Assembly (NCBI GenBank): GCA_033977485.1
Contig: CM066990.1
Span: 15,194,001-15,258,000, forward strand
From: Hydrangea macrophylla
Taxonomy: Eukaryota > Streptophyta > Magnoliopsida > Cornales > Hydrangeaceae
DNA: 64,000 nucleotides
Direction: 5' to 3'
In this document: piece after piece, positions 30,060-40,687 of the stretch
Layout: the number at the start of each line of letters is the position of its first letter
Position numbering within the stretch: position 1 is the first letter of the stretch
Made by a program: the position numbers and the translations under genes
Notes under the pieces: model-generated
What the model saw: only the letters and a program-made list of their open reading frames with translations
Told to the model about the DNA's origin: nothing
Databases searched by the model: none

Positions 30060-33000
30060 TGTGGATACCGGGCTTCGGACCACTTCTCTTGTTTGAGATT
30101 GTTTTGAAATTGATTTGAATCAAAGAAAGAAAATAGGTCTGTTGAAAACAGATACAGAGTCGCCACTTGGTCTTTAAGGAACCAAGAAACCTAATTTTGA
30201 CTCACCCAAATGGATAAAGGGCACCGGCCCTTCATAACCAAAGAACTTGGTTCGGGGTTTTGGTACGAGAGAGGAAGGAGCCTTTGTCGCGACTAAAACA
30301 CCCTCAACTCGCCCCATCTTTCGACGGGCCTCAATTAGCATCCAAATAATCATCTTATACTATGTATGGTTCGGCAATTAATACTATGATAGTATATTAC
30401 ATTACATAAGAAACTTGAAAATGGAAGATCTAAAGATAAAATATCATTCATAAGATCTAAGCCAAATATCATGCAATGTAAAGTGAAAGATCACACAAAT
30501 AAACCTAGGAAAGATCGTCTAATCATGTATCAAATAATCGAGACTTCCTAATCTAAAGGGGGACATGAATTGTTATTGAAACAAGTAAGCAAAGAAATCA
30601 AAATATGCTTAGCAAGGCTAGAATGATGCATGTTATTCTTTGATAAAAGAAGACCTCTCAATCCCCGGGACGGATGAGAAAAGATGAATAGATCAAGGGG
30701 AAGCATGAACGAGTGATCGAGTTCACTCCTTGTAATCTCCTTAGATTAAGAGTTACAAAAACCCCAACTCTTGCATGAATGCAATGTATGTATCTAAGAA
30801 TGTGCAAAGGTTGTAGTGTGTTTTGTGTACATGGATTTCTAGAATGACATAGAAGTCTAAAATGTGTATGAATGGATGGATGAAATCAGTGTGGGATATG
30901 TACAAATGTAGTATGAACCACTTCCTAAGATATGAACTAATTTGGAATGCATATAAGCCTCAAATCAAAGAATGAAAGTTAAAGTGTACTTGCTGTGAAT
31001 AGTGGACAGAACAGTAGCATGATCTTTTGGAATTTGAAAAGAGGGGTTAGGAATGTTTTCAATGCATGATTTTTTATGGAGATGTTCCTTATTGTGTCTA
31101 GAACACAACCCAAAAGGCCAATCTTGAATAGCTATCACAGATTGAGAGAAATTACATAAACAATAGAGGTCACTCAGAAACAGAGTTCGTACTGTCGTCT
31201 GAAATGTTAGAAAATCTTAGAAAATGAAAAAGAATGATCTAGAGGCCCATTTTATACAGACAGTATCCTAAGACATTGAATTTGAAGGGAAAAATAAGTT
31301 AGGACCACCCCTTTTGGAAAAGTTTTCTGGAAAAGGGGTCGTAAGTTGACCTAGCTGCTGTGACAGCAAAAAACAGAATGTTTGGAAGGAATGTTGGGAC
31401 CCAAATGGACCATTTCCAAGTACTTCCAAGTCAAACCAAAAATCATGGGTGTTCCCCAATGAGTTAGGAAGACTTTCCAAGTGGCCTTGTATCTATATGT
31501 TAAGTATTGTGTTCTAGAAAAATCTTTAAACTCAACTGACTCACTGTTTTGACTCATTGTTTTGAAGATTTTGGAGAAAACCAAGTTTTGTTTCTTGAAA
31601 CCAAATGAGAGGGATTGAGAGGGGTTTTGAAATAGGTGTTTTGAAAACATGTTTTCAACACTCAATAAGGATCATAGCCACTTAGAATACCTACATCAAA
31701 CTCATCATTTAAGAACCTCCAAGATTGTTGGAGAGATTTATTTTGTTTTTGGACATAACTTCAATACATTCCAAGAATACCTTGGAAGTATTGAGGTTAT
31801 GGTCATCATCTATCAAACATGTTTTTGAGGTCAAGAGCTACTATCCATGAGGATTCACTCACCCCAAACTTCATGTCATCACTTAGATGATGATGAACTA
31901 GTAAGTAAATAAAGAAAATAAAAAGAAATGGGATGAGAAGAGATGAACAATAAATAAGCAAGCAAGTAGATGATAATCAATAGATGATATTCATGAAGCA
32001 TGAGACTTGTAGATTGGTGTATCACTCATATGTAATGACACTAGACATGGAAGAAGCTTCCACACTCTTGAATGCTCACTAAAATGGTGGTTGGGGAGTA
32101 TTGAATGTTGAAGTAAATGGAAGTAATGAAGTAAAAACAAAGTTAGAACTCACTTTTGTTTTGAAAAATCAAAGAAGAAAGCTTCTTTTCTCTCCACTCT
32201 AACCTTATCTCTACACTTTCTCTCCCAAACTTTCTCTAAACTTGTATTTGACTCCCCCCAAAATGAGGAGTAATGGGGTGTTTATATAGGCCAACTTGGG
32301 GTGTTTTTGGGATTTAGAAAGTACTTCCATTGGTCCCAAACATCTGAAATCATGAAACTACGTCGTTTTAGATTTTAATTAATCAAAATGGGACCACAAA
32401 AGTATTTACAAAAACTTACTGTTCTGGAGGGGAGTGCCGCGGCGGCACTGGGCCACTGCCGCGACGGCACTGCTCCTCCCTTCGTCTGGATAATGCTGTT
32501 TAGGCCCCCCGAAGTTCCGGTATTCGCGAAAAGGCCCTATTTTGTCCGAAATTCACAGAAAATGCGTACAAACTCCAAATCGAGGTTGTGATATACCGTT
32601 GGAAAGGTAATGGAGTCTACTTTACATAAAAAATAGTTCGGGGATAGGTCACTTTGAAAAGTTTTGCGGTATTCGCGATAAAAGCCGATTTGATCGCCTT
32701 TTTCGACTTTGGAAATTCATAATAAATTCGTTTTAAATCCAGAAATTATGTGCGATATACCGTTGGAAAGCTATTGACCTCTAGTATCCATGAAAAATAT
32801 TTGAAAATTGTTTCGGTGCCCCGATTCCAAAGTCAAATCTTGGTCAAACCGGTCAAACCTGGGATTCCCGGGAAGTTCTGGGAACCTCTGGGAGCTCCCA
32901 GGAGCTGATGTTTTCGCTCGATTTTCTTTTGGAACTTGTTTTAATACTTTTCTCATGATTTAGAATGGTTCTGGTGAATTCAGACAATTTCGGTCAAACT

Positions 33001-33348
33001 TGGTCAAACTTGGTCAAACTCTGGTCAAACCTGGTCAAACCTTGGTCAAACCGGTCAACGGGGACTTTCGGGGAACTTCCGGGACTTCCGGGGGTCTCCG
33101 GGAGCTGACGATTTCATCCAGTTCTACTTAAAAACTCATTTTATCACTTTTCTTATGACGTAGCATGTTTTCAGAACTTTGGGACCAAATCTGGGAGTTT
33201 TCGGGCTTTCAGGGGCATTTTGGTCATTCTGAGCATTCTGAGAGATAGAGCTGACTTCCGAGAGTCCTTTTGAGTCTTTTACGATCATTGCGAACCACCA
33301 AGCTATGGGTCTCCTAAATCTGATAGCCGACAAAATGGGGTGTCTACA
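30060..33348 (-). repeat. Ogre 5' LTR
   Basis: The LTR is 3289 bp, colinear with 12752-16062 and differing by scattered single-base changes plus one 22-bp unit missing from the GC-rich dyad array near 32437-32472. The target duplication CTCTG follows at 33349-33353. Confidence 0.95.
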
Positions 33349-33473
33349 CTCTGATTTATGATTTTATGTTGTTTGACATTTGGGACGAATTCGATCCTTC
33401 AAACTGTCACGACCTACGGGTCCATAAAGGAAATTAAACGCTTTCCATATTTATGCTATGTCGGGGCGTAAAA
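33349..33473 (+). repeat. Tekay-2 5' LTR, right end
   Basis: This is the continuation of the LTR interrupted at 12751. It shares CTTTCCATATTTATGC...CGGGGCGT with the Tekay-1 LTR end (TTTCCATATTTTGGC...CGGGGCGTGACA). The terminal GTGACA of Tekay-1 is GTAAAA here, consistent with decay. Confidence 0.7.
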
Positions 33474-33481
33474 GAATTTAG

Positions 33482-33493
33482 TGGTATCAAAGC
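33482..33493 (+). promoter_or_regulatory. Tekay-2 primer binding site
   Basis: TGGTATCAAAGC, one base from the Met-tRNA consensus. It is the same variant as in Tekay-1 at 58855-58866. Confidence 0.8.
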
Positions 33494-33659
33494 CAGGTTA
33501 TCTCATAATCATTTAGCCAGGTTAGGGTTTACCCGTATAGACCCGATTCCATATTCTGTTAAGTGTTACACACCCGATGATACGACAGGAGGAAAAACCC
33601 AGAACCCAAATACCCAAGATTATTTCTGTCCTGACTTAAGTTAGTACCTTTTATCAGGT

Positions 33660-34190
33660 ATGGATCCAGCTCAGCCACTCTATGTGCCAGACGAGTTTGG
33701 AGGACATTTTGTGACTCCAGGGGCAGTAGTCCCAGCTTTCCTTGACTTATATCACACCGCCATTGAGCAGCTATCCACGACGACTATAGTATCAGAACTG
33801 TGGCACTAGGTCCATGTTGTGGGTATTGTTAACTTGACCCGTATTCATTTTGAGCTTCGTTACTTTGTAGAGGCTCAGGGATTAGTGATAGTCAAGATTT
33901 TGAGGCTGGTTAATAGTGATGCTTTCTATCTTCCCCTTGAGATCCAGGTTGTGCACGCTCACCTCGCACAGCTGGAGATGCCCCCACCGGTAGTTCCTGT
34001 GGTTAAGGATGATGATGGCAATGACGTCATGGTTATCCCTATTGCCGGGGAGGTTGTAGGGGAGGATGGCATAGGTCTAGATGACCTTACTGCCAACCTT
34101 GAGGACGAGCTAGCCCTTGAGCTAGTTCTGCCCGAGGAGTTGTCAGTTAAGGCAGATGCCCCAGGGCCTGCTCTATCACCAGCCTCTTAG
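33660..34190 (+). pseudogene. Tekay-2 leader ORF (acidic protein, one stop)
   Basis: From ATG 33660 the frame reads MDPAQPLYVPDEFGG, meets a TAG near 33807, and continues in the same frame to 34190, about 176 codons in total. The C-terminal third is strongly acidic (KDDDGNDV, LDDLTANLEDELALE). A short relative exists in Tekay-1 (58977-59321), at the same place before gag. I do not recognise the family. It looks like an extra protein encoded ahead of gag. Confidence 0.5.
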
Positions 34191-34507
34191 AGCAGTGATT
34201 GTGATCTTATGGGTTCCTTTCAGGTTCAGTGATTTCGCCCAGTCGACTCGTTGAATTTGTTCATAGCTACCTATGGAGATGATTGATGATTTAGATATGA
34301 CCTTATACATATTAACTATTTTTTGACTAGTAGCTCTATCTCTTTTGCAAGCTGTATTTACATGCATTGGAGTGTAGGGCAATGACCCCATTTTCGTGAC
34401 ACTTAACTCTTGCATGGACGAAGTACGTCCTAACCCATATAGATAGGGTAGGCATTGACCTAATCACACACGCTTTTTGTATCAACTTGACAAGAAGTCA
34501 TATATAT
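34191..34507 (+). other. Tekay-2 spacer before gag
   Basis: About 317 bp without a gene, ending at the target duplication TATAT (34503-34507) of the Tat element. The spacer resumes at 46944. Confidence 0.5.
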
Positions 34508-35118
34508 TGATGATGCCGAAAACTGGTGAGAGCAATTTTAAGAAGAAAACGAGATCACCGAAGGTTTGTGTGTGGTTTGGCCCCGTTAATGAGGTGACCT
34601 ACGTCCACGGTTGCGTCTATGCGCGTTCACTAGCAGATCACCGGCGGCCTGATGAGCCAACAAAGTGGGGCGGCACTACCAGTAATACCAGCCGGGTGTA
34701 TGCGTGTATGTTGGTGATTTCTCTAAGGTGTATTTGCTTAGAGAGTTGATACTCGGATCCCCTTTGAGAGGGTAGGTGGGCTCTTTTATAAGTGTAAGAG
34801 TCCACCTTTACATGGTAAGTTTTACGAGATTAGGAAGCCTAATCTAATCACAATAGATTTGCCCAATATTTGGTGAGTTTCCTAAGTAGTTAAGGAAACC
34901 ACTGATTCTCTTGATAGAGCGACAGCTGTGTAACGAATTGAGGGGAAACGTGATTGATGTCGTGATCCTCAGGGCCTCACTACGACCGCCCGAGTATCTC
35001 GGTTGGCAACTGCAGCATCCCTCGGGAGCGTGGGCTCCATGCCTCAAATCCGGCTTCCCCGGGTCATTAGCTGAACACGTGGCGGTTAGGCAATTACAAG
35101 ATATTTCTGGACATATCA
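34508..35118 (-). repeat. Tat element 3' LTR
   Basis: The LTR is 611 bp. Its TATA box (CTTATAAAAGAG on minus) is near 34783-34795. It is nearly identical to 46333-46943; the differences I see are near 34580, 34692, 34960 and 35012. Confidence 0.95.
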
Positions 35119-35394
35119 GCTGCCCCCCATTTTCAGAGCTGAGATGACGCTTTATCAGATGAGGTCGGAAAATTAAGAACGCCCTTCATAGACCGTCCGG
35201 GAAAATGCCAGGTCCCCCACCGGACCACGGCTAACACGGGACGACCCGGCGGCGCAAGGACCGAGCGGTAGCTGTACAGGCCTAAGATCCCCGACGCCAC
35301 GTGCCTACTGGTTACAAGCATAGTTCGGGCTCAAAGCATCCAGTTTAAGAGGTAACTGAATCGTCCAGCTGGCAACCAGACTATCACATCCCAC

Positions 35395-35520
35395 ATTTAA
35401 TGCTCACGCTTTCTGAGGCGACGCCCCACGTGCCCGAAACGACAGTTTCGGCGGGAGAGTACGTGAACCGTTCGATCAGATTGGATCCCAACCGTTCGTG
35501 CTGCTTATATAAGGAGCACT
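35395..35520 (+). promoter_or_regulatory. Promoter of antisense gene 1
   Basis: The module holds TTTCTGAGGCGACGCC, the G-box CACGTG (35427-35432), a CGAAACGACAGTTTCGGCGGG block, and TATATAAGGAGCACT with the TATA at 35506. It is colinear with 37063-37194. The ATG follows 124 bp after the TATA box. Confidence 0.75.
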
Positions 35521-35629
35521 ATTTATCCTTGCTTCTTCACTACACAACACCAGCTGAATCGCCTGAGCAAACTCTCCGAGCCTCTTATCCTCTGCTGTCT
35601 TTGCCTTTCCAAACTTTTATCTGCACCAA

Positions 35630-36724
35630 ATGGCCTCACACATTGACCTAACATCAGACGAGGGGCTTAGGGCATTCCGAGAAGATTGCCAAGTTCCCGA
35701 GGACGTGGTGATCCATCCATTCGTTGAAGGAGAAGAAGTAGCCCCTCCTTTCTTCCTCATTAGCAGCTATCTGCTGCTCATCATGGGATTACGCTTTCCT
35801 CTGCCGGTCTCCTTCTGCGACCTTCTTCAGGGGTTGCAGATTCCACTACACAAATGCCGACCAAACGTTGCCCGCCTCTTATGGGGGATTTCGGCGCTGA
35901 ACGAGCGACTGGGGTTATTTCTCCGGGCCGCCGACGTCGCGAGGTGTTATATACTGGGTATTGACAACGGAGGCCCCTACTTCCGCCCCAAGACTGAGGG
36001 AAAAGATCTTGTTCGAGGTCTAGACTTCCCAAACAAGAACTGGCAACGGTACCCTTGGGTTATGGTTGCCGGCAACTGGGTGGAGAATGACGGTCTTTAT
36101 CCTCCTGCGGATTATAATCCCGATCACTGCAAACAGGCTTTCACCGCCCTTCGTGGAGTCGTCCCTTCCGAGGATGACATGGAGGCTTTCGACCAAGTCA
36201 TTGAGGCCGGCATGTCGTTCTCCTATCTGGCAGGGAGACCTGCGGAGAATTCGGGCGTCGGACCGTTTTCTGCAACCGCTGCCGTTGCGGCATCTGGATC
36301 GCGCCGCTATACCCGGTCGATGGCGACCGGGGCGCGCCCGGCCAGCAGGACGGGCCAACCCGAGGGGCCGGTCACCTTGTCCACCAGCAATGACTCCTCC
36401 TCATCTGAGGATGTAAGCCCGCCACCGGGCCCGTCCAGGAAGGGCAAGGAGAAGGAGGTCGAAGAAGAGCCTCAGCCCCCACCGAAGAGGAGCCGACCGG
36501 AAATATTCACCGGTCCCCGCATGCCGGGCTCATGGTCAGATTTCTCTCTCGTGAACATGGAAGAACGCTTGCAGGCGGTGGAGAAGATGGGCGCCGAGCT
36601 GCAGATGGATTCCGCCCTGCGGGGGGTGGATGTCCACGCCCTGGAGCTGGCCGTAGAGGGGCTGACGGCGAAGGTGGCTGCCCTGGAAGAGGAGGTCAAG
36701 GCTTTGAAGGGCCAAAGACCTTAA
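35630..36724 (+). CDS. Antisense gene 1: PF04195-like protein with coiled coil
   Basis: A single-exon ORF of 364 residues starting MASHIDLTSDEGLRAF. Residues 35-110 (LRFPLPVSFCDLLQGLQIP, LWGISALNERLGLF) resemble the putative gypsy-type transposon domain PF04195. The middle is basic and Ser/Pro-rich with an acidic stretch (SSSSEDVSPPP, KEKEVEEE) and an NLS-like PPPKRSRPE. The end is a predicted coiled coil (LTAKVAALEEEVKALKG). It has its own promoter, an AATAAA near 36823, and a 3' block similar to that of gene 2. It is antisense to gag-pol. Function is unknown; a nuclear, oligomeric protein is plausible. Confidence 0.75.
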   Translation: MASHIDLTSDEGLRAFREDCQVPEDVVIHPFVEGEEVAPPFFLISSYLLLIMGLRFPLPVSFCDLLQGLQIPLHKCRPNVARLLWGISALNERLGLFLRAADVARCYILGIDNGGPYFRPKTEGKDLVRGLDFPNKNWQRYPWVMVAGNWVENDGLYPPADYNPDHCKQAFTALRGVVPSEDDMEAFDQVIEAGMSFSYLAGRPAENSGVGPFSATAAVAASGSRRYTRSMATGARPASRTGQPEGPVTLSTSNDSSSSEDVSPPPGPSRKGKEKEVEEEPQPPPKRSRPEIFTGPRMPGSWSDFSLVNMEERLQAVEKMGAELQMDSALRGVDVHALELAVEGLTAKVAALEEEVKALKGQRP

Positions 36725-36762
36725 GGGCACTTTTGTTTGCATATATATGTTTATTTTTTTCT

Positions 36763-36850
36763 TCTTTTACCGGGAAGGCTACTATAATTGCTCCCGCCTT
36801 TGTACAGTTTTCCTTTTATAGAAATAAAAAGGTCCCTGAGGCCATCTTTT
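36763..36850 (+). terminator. 3' module of antisense gene 1
   Basis: The sequence has GGAAGGCTACTATAATTGC, TTTGTACA, then AATAAA near 36823 and AAAGGTCCCTGAGG. It is colinear with 39747-39830 after gene 2 (GGAGGCTACTACAATTGC, TTTGTACA, AAAGGCCCTTGAG). It is a probable poly(A) region. Confidence 0.6.
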
Positions 36851-37062
36851 TCCTTCATTAAGTCCTTTGAACTGTGTATCAATTCTGTACAACTCTGTGA
36901 GGTTAATTCCCGACCGGCTCGCAAATGCGCCCGGGCTATGGTTGCTCGGGCCTGGACCGCTGCTACCACGCGTCAACCAACCGTTGGTCAGGTTAGATCC
37001 TAACGAGTGGAGACGTGGGCGTAACCAAACCGTTCACAAGCCAACGGAAACGTCTTTACGTG

Positions 37063-37194
37063 TACTTAATGCGCGCGCCTTTTGAGGCGTCTCCCCACGT
37101 GACCGAAGCGACGGTTTTGGGCGGGATGTCTTCTGGACCGCTGGATCTGTTCTGATCTGGGCCGTTCGAGGTCTTTTATATAAGGAGCACTCGC
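37063..37194 (+). promoter_or_regulatory. Promoter of antisense gene 2
   Basis: It has CTTTTGAGGCGTCTCC, the G-box CACGTG (37096-37101), CCGAAGCGACGGTTTTGGGCGG, GGATCTGTTCTGATC and TATATAAGGAGCAC (TATA at 37177). The G-box to TATA spacing is 81 bp, against 79 bp for gene 1. Confidence 0.75.
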
Positions 37195-37552
37195 CCCACC
37201 TCCTGCGCACCCTCCTGATTCTCTTCTCTCTGATCTTTCTTTCTTCTCTTCCCTGTTCCTTTTTCCTTTCGAAGCGAAACTGGAGAGAACGAACCTTGTG
37301 GGGTTTGAGCGGGAGTGGGATTTCTTCCTTCTTAGATTCGGTGCGTTTTTCGAGTCAGGTGGAACCCTAACTCACTTGAACCGGACGGGTGTTCCTTGCG
37401 TTGTTCTGAGAGAGTGCTACCTGGTGCTGCGGAGCATCTACTTGCTACCATTCAGGTTAGTAACCCTGCCCCCCCTGTATATCAGGCTCGGGGTTTCCGA
37501 TCCCTTCGCGAGTCGTCCTTTGTGTCGGTTCCTTCCTGCCGGAGGGCCAGAG

Positions 37553-38370
37553 ATGGAGCACTCCGGCTTCAATTCCGCGTCGAGATCGGAGAGTGAGCAG
37601 TATCGGTCGGGGTCCCCTGGTGCTAGCCAAGGCCAGCTCCCGGAATCCCCGTCCGACCACCAAAGCGGGGCCTGGATCCCCATTCGCCTGTCCAGTAGTC
37701 AGTCTTCTGAGGAGGCCCCTGTCGCCTCCGTTTCGAGGGGTTTAGGCGACGAGCTGCCTGAGGGGACCGACCGTACGGTCTTCGCTTGTGAGTCCACCTT
37801 TTCCGTTCTTCACTCTGGAGACCTTCGCCGGATTAGGGAGAGGTACTCCCTTCCTGACGGTTGCGCCCTAGCCGTAAATTCCGGCGGCGCGCACCTATAT
37901 CAGTCAGGGTTCGTCACCCTGTTTGAGGACGCTATGATGGCGGGCCTCCGACTTCCGCTTCACCCGGTGGCTCGGGACATATTGATTTTTCTGGACATCG
38001 CTCCCGGTCAGTTGGCTCCCAACGGGTGGAGGTTCTTGATGGGGTGTATATCATTGTGGCCCCAGGCGTTCGGGTATGATCTTACCCTACAGGAGTTCCT
38101 TTGGGCTTACCGGCCATTCCCTGTGCATAATGAGTTGGGGTTTTTCTCGTTCTCTGCCCGTCCGGGCAGGAAAATCATTGACAACTGCCCTAGTAATAAT
38201 AAAGGGTGGAAGGGAAAATTCTTCCAGGTGTCTATCCTTCGTCTCTGTGACATGGCTCCGGGGAGCCAGCTGAGGACATCCTGGGCCAGGGAGTTGAAGG
38301 GTAAGACCGCCCTTCCGACCTTATCTGCTATCTCGATCTATCCGGAACACAGTGGATTGTTGACAAGTTT

Positions 38371-38405
<35 letters not shown>

Positions 38406-39697
38406 GCGGGCTCAACTAAACCCCCAGAAATTCCTGAGGCGTGCCAGGCCAGGATCTTGAAGCTAGCGAAGTTGCCCGTCAGCATCTGGAACGTGCTGTC
38501 CCGGTCGGGAGGGTTCATCGCTAGATATTCCCCTGAGCCGCCTATTCCGGCCCCCAGCTTTACACCCATCATCCCTGGTAAGTGTCCCAGTAACATGTAC
38601 TTGTACTATTTCTGCCCCTTGCACCTTTGATCGTACGATCTTTGTTTCTACAGAAATGGCTCCCAAACGCAACTTGGATCAGCTGCGGGAGAGACAGGTC
38701 GCCGCTACCGCCACTGCTGCCGCTCGGGTGGCAATCGCCCAAGGAAAGAGGCCGGCCACCGAGGTTCCAGGCGGCGACCGCCCACTCAGGCGCATTCGCC
38801 ACGGGACCAATACCCGTCCAAGTCCCGTAGGGACATCGGTTCCCCCCAGGCCGGCTGTTGAAGAGCCCGTGCCCAGGGCTGATGTTCCATCGGGTTTTCC
38901 CCCGGGCGGGCATGACGAGGCCCGGGAGAGACTCAGGCCCTGCCTCGCGCCAAGCCAGGTGACAGCGTGTGCCGAGCTAACCCCCCAAGGGATCCAAGGA
39001 TGGCTATATAGCGTCTCCCACCTGGTGAGTGTTCTGCTTCTTTTTGTTTAAACGCGGACTTGCCCTGCACTTATTACTTGTTTAACCGATGTGTGTTCTC
39101 CTGCCGTAGGTTGGCTGCATAGCTGCGGGATCTGAATCCGTCCACTCATCCCTGGCCGAGAAGGTGGGCGCCGCTGAAGCCGCCCTTTCTGAGGAACGGA
39201 AAGAGCTGCAAGTAGCAAAAGCTGCCCTAGCCGTGGAGACGAGCAAGACGAAGTCGCTGGCCTTGAGCTTAGGGGCGGCTCAGGCGAACCTGGCAGCGGC
39301 TTTGGCCGAACTGGAAACTTCCCGGGCCTTCATCGCGGCAGCCGACGCCCAGGCTAAGGCGGTGACCGAGGCGCCTTCCGCAGAGGCCTTGGAGGGAGCT
39401 TTTGACGATGGCTTCTTCCAAGGTTATGAGGATCTGAAGCGGCGGGTAGCTCGGGACCATCCCGAGTGGGTCCTCTCGGCCTACGTGGGGATCGACTCGG
39501 ATTACTGGGACATCGGTGAGGATCCCGGACTCGGTGAAGCTCCAGCTGCTGGCGAGGGGCTTGCGGCCGTTGGAGATCCTGTGGTCGTTGCTGAGGCCAC
39601 CGAGCTTACCCCGGAGGGAGGCTTAGCGGAGGAGGGACTTACCATTCCGGGGGAACAGGCCGGGGAGACCGAGAACGTGATTAATACGGAAAACTGA
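37553..39697 (+). CDS. Antisense gene 2: PF04195-like protein, four coding exons
   Basis: The exons I infer are 37553-38300, 38407-38577, 38654-39024 and 39110-39697, giving about 625 residues. All introns are GT-AG, with phases 1, 1 and 0, and the frame is open only when they are removed. The ATG at 37553 (MEHSGFNSAS) is conserved in the remnant at 813. Exon 1 carries SGFVTLFEDAMMAGLRLPL and APGQLAPNGWRFLMG, typical of PF04195. Exon 3 is basic (MAPKRNLDQLRERQ). Exon 4 is an Ala/Glu-rich coiled coil (EAALSEERKELQVAKAAL) with an acidic end. The first intron ends in a run of 30 T before the acceptor. Function is unknown. Confidence 0.75.
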
Positions 39698-40059
39698 CTT
39701 CCCTGTCTCTCCTTCCTGCTTATTTGCTTTTATCGTTTGTAGACTTTTATTTTTCGGGGAGGCTACTACAATTGCCCCCCAAGCTTTGTACACTCATTTT
39801 AATTAATGAAAAGGCCCTTGAGATTATCCTTCCGTTAATTTTGTTGTACTTGTTGTACTGTGCTTTTAACTTTTGCTAGTATCCGTACGGCCTTGGCCAA
39901 CCTAACATCTGCCTTAGCAAATACTTTAGGACCGTAACCCACAGAACACCTAGTCGAATGATATAATTCCCTGTTTTGGCCTTAGCGTTACCCTTTGTCC
40001 TCCTGTCCCCTGCCCCCCAAGCATTTTGCTAAGGCAGGAGTGCGGGAGTACGGGACTGA

Positions 40060-40545
40060 ATGGCCGTAGGGAATCGACCTGGAACATGGGTGGTTGCAGG
40101 AGCATTTGAAGCTTGCCATCGTTGGCCACCTAGGGGTTTTGGCCCCATCGCTGGCTGGACCTAGGCGAAACTTTAGTTAATTTTCTGTTTAGGTATGGAA
40201 CCCTCTTGCCCCCAGGGCTCCTGTTAAGGAGGGGGCGTGTTGGGGATCGACCATAGGAAACCGACCTGGAACATGGGTGGTTGCAGGGTCCTTTTGAAGC
40301 TTGCCATCGCTGGCCACCTAGGGGTTTGGCCCCATCGTCGGCTGGAACTAAGCATAGCTTTAGTTAATTTCCTGTTTAGGTGTAGGACCCTTTTGCCCCC
40401 AGGGCTCCTGTTAAGGAGGGGGCGTGTTGGGGATCGACCATAGGAAACCGACCTGGAACATGGGTGGTTGCAGGGTCCTTTTGGTGCCTCGGGGTTAGGC
40501 CCGAGGTCTTTTGGTGCCTCGGGGTTAGGCCCGAGGTCTTTTGGG
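40060..40545. repeat. 187-bp and 30-bp tandem repeats in Tat element
   Basis: ACCTGGAACATGGGTGG begins at 40077, 40264 and 40451, a period of 187 bp. The third copy breaks off into two copies of a 30-bp unit (TTTTGGTGCCTCGGGGTTAGG, 40478 and 40508). The array lies between antisense gene 2 and the end of pol. Confidence 0.9.
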
Positions 40546-40687
40546 TAAGCCTGATGTACCGAAGGGAATAATGTTTCAAAGCAAACTTTCCATTTTATTC
40601 AAAAAATAACAATCTGTAACAGTTGTCCTATCAAGGCTACGTAGAAAAAGAATTCTCCTCATAACACTAGACTCCCATAGCTATGTG

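Larger units (their letters stand above)
12752..33348 (-). mobile_element. Complete Ogre/Tat-clade Ty3 element, 20.6 kb
   Basis: The element has both LTRs (5' LTR 33348-30060, 3' LTR 16062-12752 in minus sense). The flanking 5-bp target duplication CTCTG is at 12747-12751 and 33349-33353. The primer site reads TGGCGACTCTGCTGGGGA, a type reported for Ogre (tRNA-Arg). The 3' polypurine tract is AAAGAGGGGCAAAC. Coding order on minus is gag, protease, RT, RNase H, second archaeal-type RNase H, integrase; then two genes on the opposite strand. The second RNase H places it in the Tat clade. The LTRs are nearly identical apart from one 22-bp indel, so the insertion is recent. Confidence 0.95.

Noticed and set aside
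35781..36699. Minus-strand ORFs opposite antisense gene 1
   Set aside because: They are shadows of a GC-rich coding frame. They would be sense to the retroelement but show no gag or pol motifs.
37298..37552. Upstream extension of antisense gene 2 before ATG 37553
   Set aside because: The frame is open, but the remnant at 813 shows the conserved start at the MEHSGF-like Met. The upstream part looks like 5' UTR with possible splice sites.
17919..39697. Antisense PMD, DUF7745-like and PF04195-like genes as ordinary host genes
   Set aside because: They lie within LTR-bounded elements with verified target duplications. The PF04195-like gene has a second, older copy in the same relative position in another element.
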